From: Sperchopsis tessellata
Taxonomy: Eukaryota > Arthropoda > Insecta > Coleoptera > Hydrophilidae
Length of the DNA: 30,139 nt
Assembly: GCA_033557685.1 (NCBI GenBank)
Contig: JAWQRN010000410.1
Location: 1-30,139, forward strand
Direction of reading: 5' to 3'
Shown here: positions 29,971-30,139 of the stretch, in pieces
How the letters are laid out: the number at the start of each line of letters is the position of its first letter
Position numbering within the stretch: the first letter of the stretch is position 1
Notes under the pieces: model-generated
What the model was told of the DNA's origin: nothing
The model's database searches: none
Seen by the model: only the letters and a program-made list of their open reading frames with translations
Translations under genes and position numbers: made by a program

Positions 29971-30139
29971 TTTCTTCGTCAAGATGGACTATCAGTGATT
30001 GGCCACTTGGCATTATACTTACCAAAAATAATATTGCTGGCTTAAGATAGTTAACTAGGTATTTACTACTGATGGTAAGTAATATTCCTTGGTTAAACAG
30101 ACCAGAGGAAGTCATCCAGGCAGTATACTTACAAATAAA
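29971..30139. other. Unassigned sequence after the minisatellite
   Basis: No feature recognised; it contains two ATACTTACMAAWAA-like words at 30015 and 30125 of unknown meaning. Confidence 0.5.

Overview
This is a eukaryotic, AT-rich, intron-dominated window. It fits an insect or other arthropod nuclear genome. The short exons have GT/AG borders and encode an arthropod spectraplakin tail. The introns hold decayed non-LTR retrotransposons, mariner, hAT and DUF4817-type transposon pieces and a tRNA-derived SINE. I cannot fix the order or species. Almost all long ORFs in the window are chance frames or decayed transposons; the real coding sequence lies in short exons.

The one host gene I recognise is the 3' end of short stop (shot, the MACF1/dystonin orthologue) on the + strand. 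The supported exons are 13115-13373, 13458-13629, 14598-14657, 14968-15037 (alternative last exon), 20279-20371, 21561-21605, 25358-25420 and 27644-27794 (last exon, stop 27792-27794). A probable further upstream exon lies at 5143-5285. The phases agree throughout. The first junction is phase 0, the second phase 1, and every later junction phase 2. The internal exons from 14598 to 25420 are therefore symmetric cassettes that can be included or skipped without breaking the frame. Together they encode a Ser/Arg/Gly-rich GSR-type microtubule-binding tail followed by five SxIP motifs (EB1-binding, microtubule plus-end tracking) spread over four exons. A first polyadenylation signal follows the last exon at 28567-28572.

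Layout: 1-5100 holds AT-rich DNA with two inverted-repeat elements set in TA microsatellites and a SINE near 2.6 kb. 5.1-5.3 kb is the probable upstream exon. 6.1-12.8 kb is an intron with two head-to-head LINE remnants, an hAT remnant, a copy of a short dispersed repeat and a DUF4817 transposase fragment. 13.1-15.1 kb is the dense exon cluster. 15.5-20.2 kb has an RTE-like LINE 3' end, local tandem repeats and a CR1-like LINE flanked by copies of a ~105-bp repeat. 20.3-27.8 kb has the SxIP cassette exons and last exon, separated by two more DUF4817 fragments, an antisense LINE and an internally deleted mariner with well-preserved terminal repeats. 29.1-29.97 kb is an ~80-bp-unit minisatellite downstream of the gene.

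The main biological interest is the modular C-terminus: small frame-neutral exons, most with one EB1-docking motif, plus a premature alternative last exon that removes the later motifs. No unknown enzymatic or defence system is visible.
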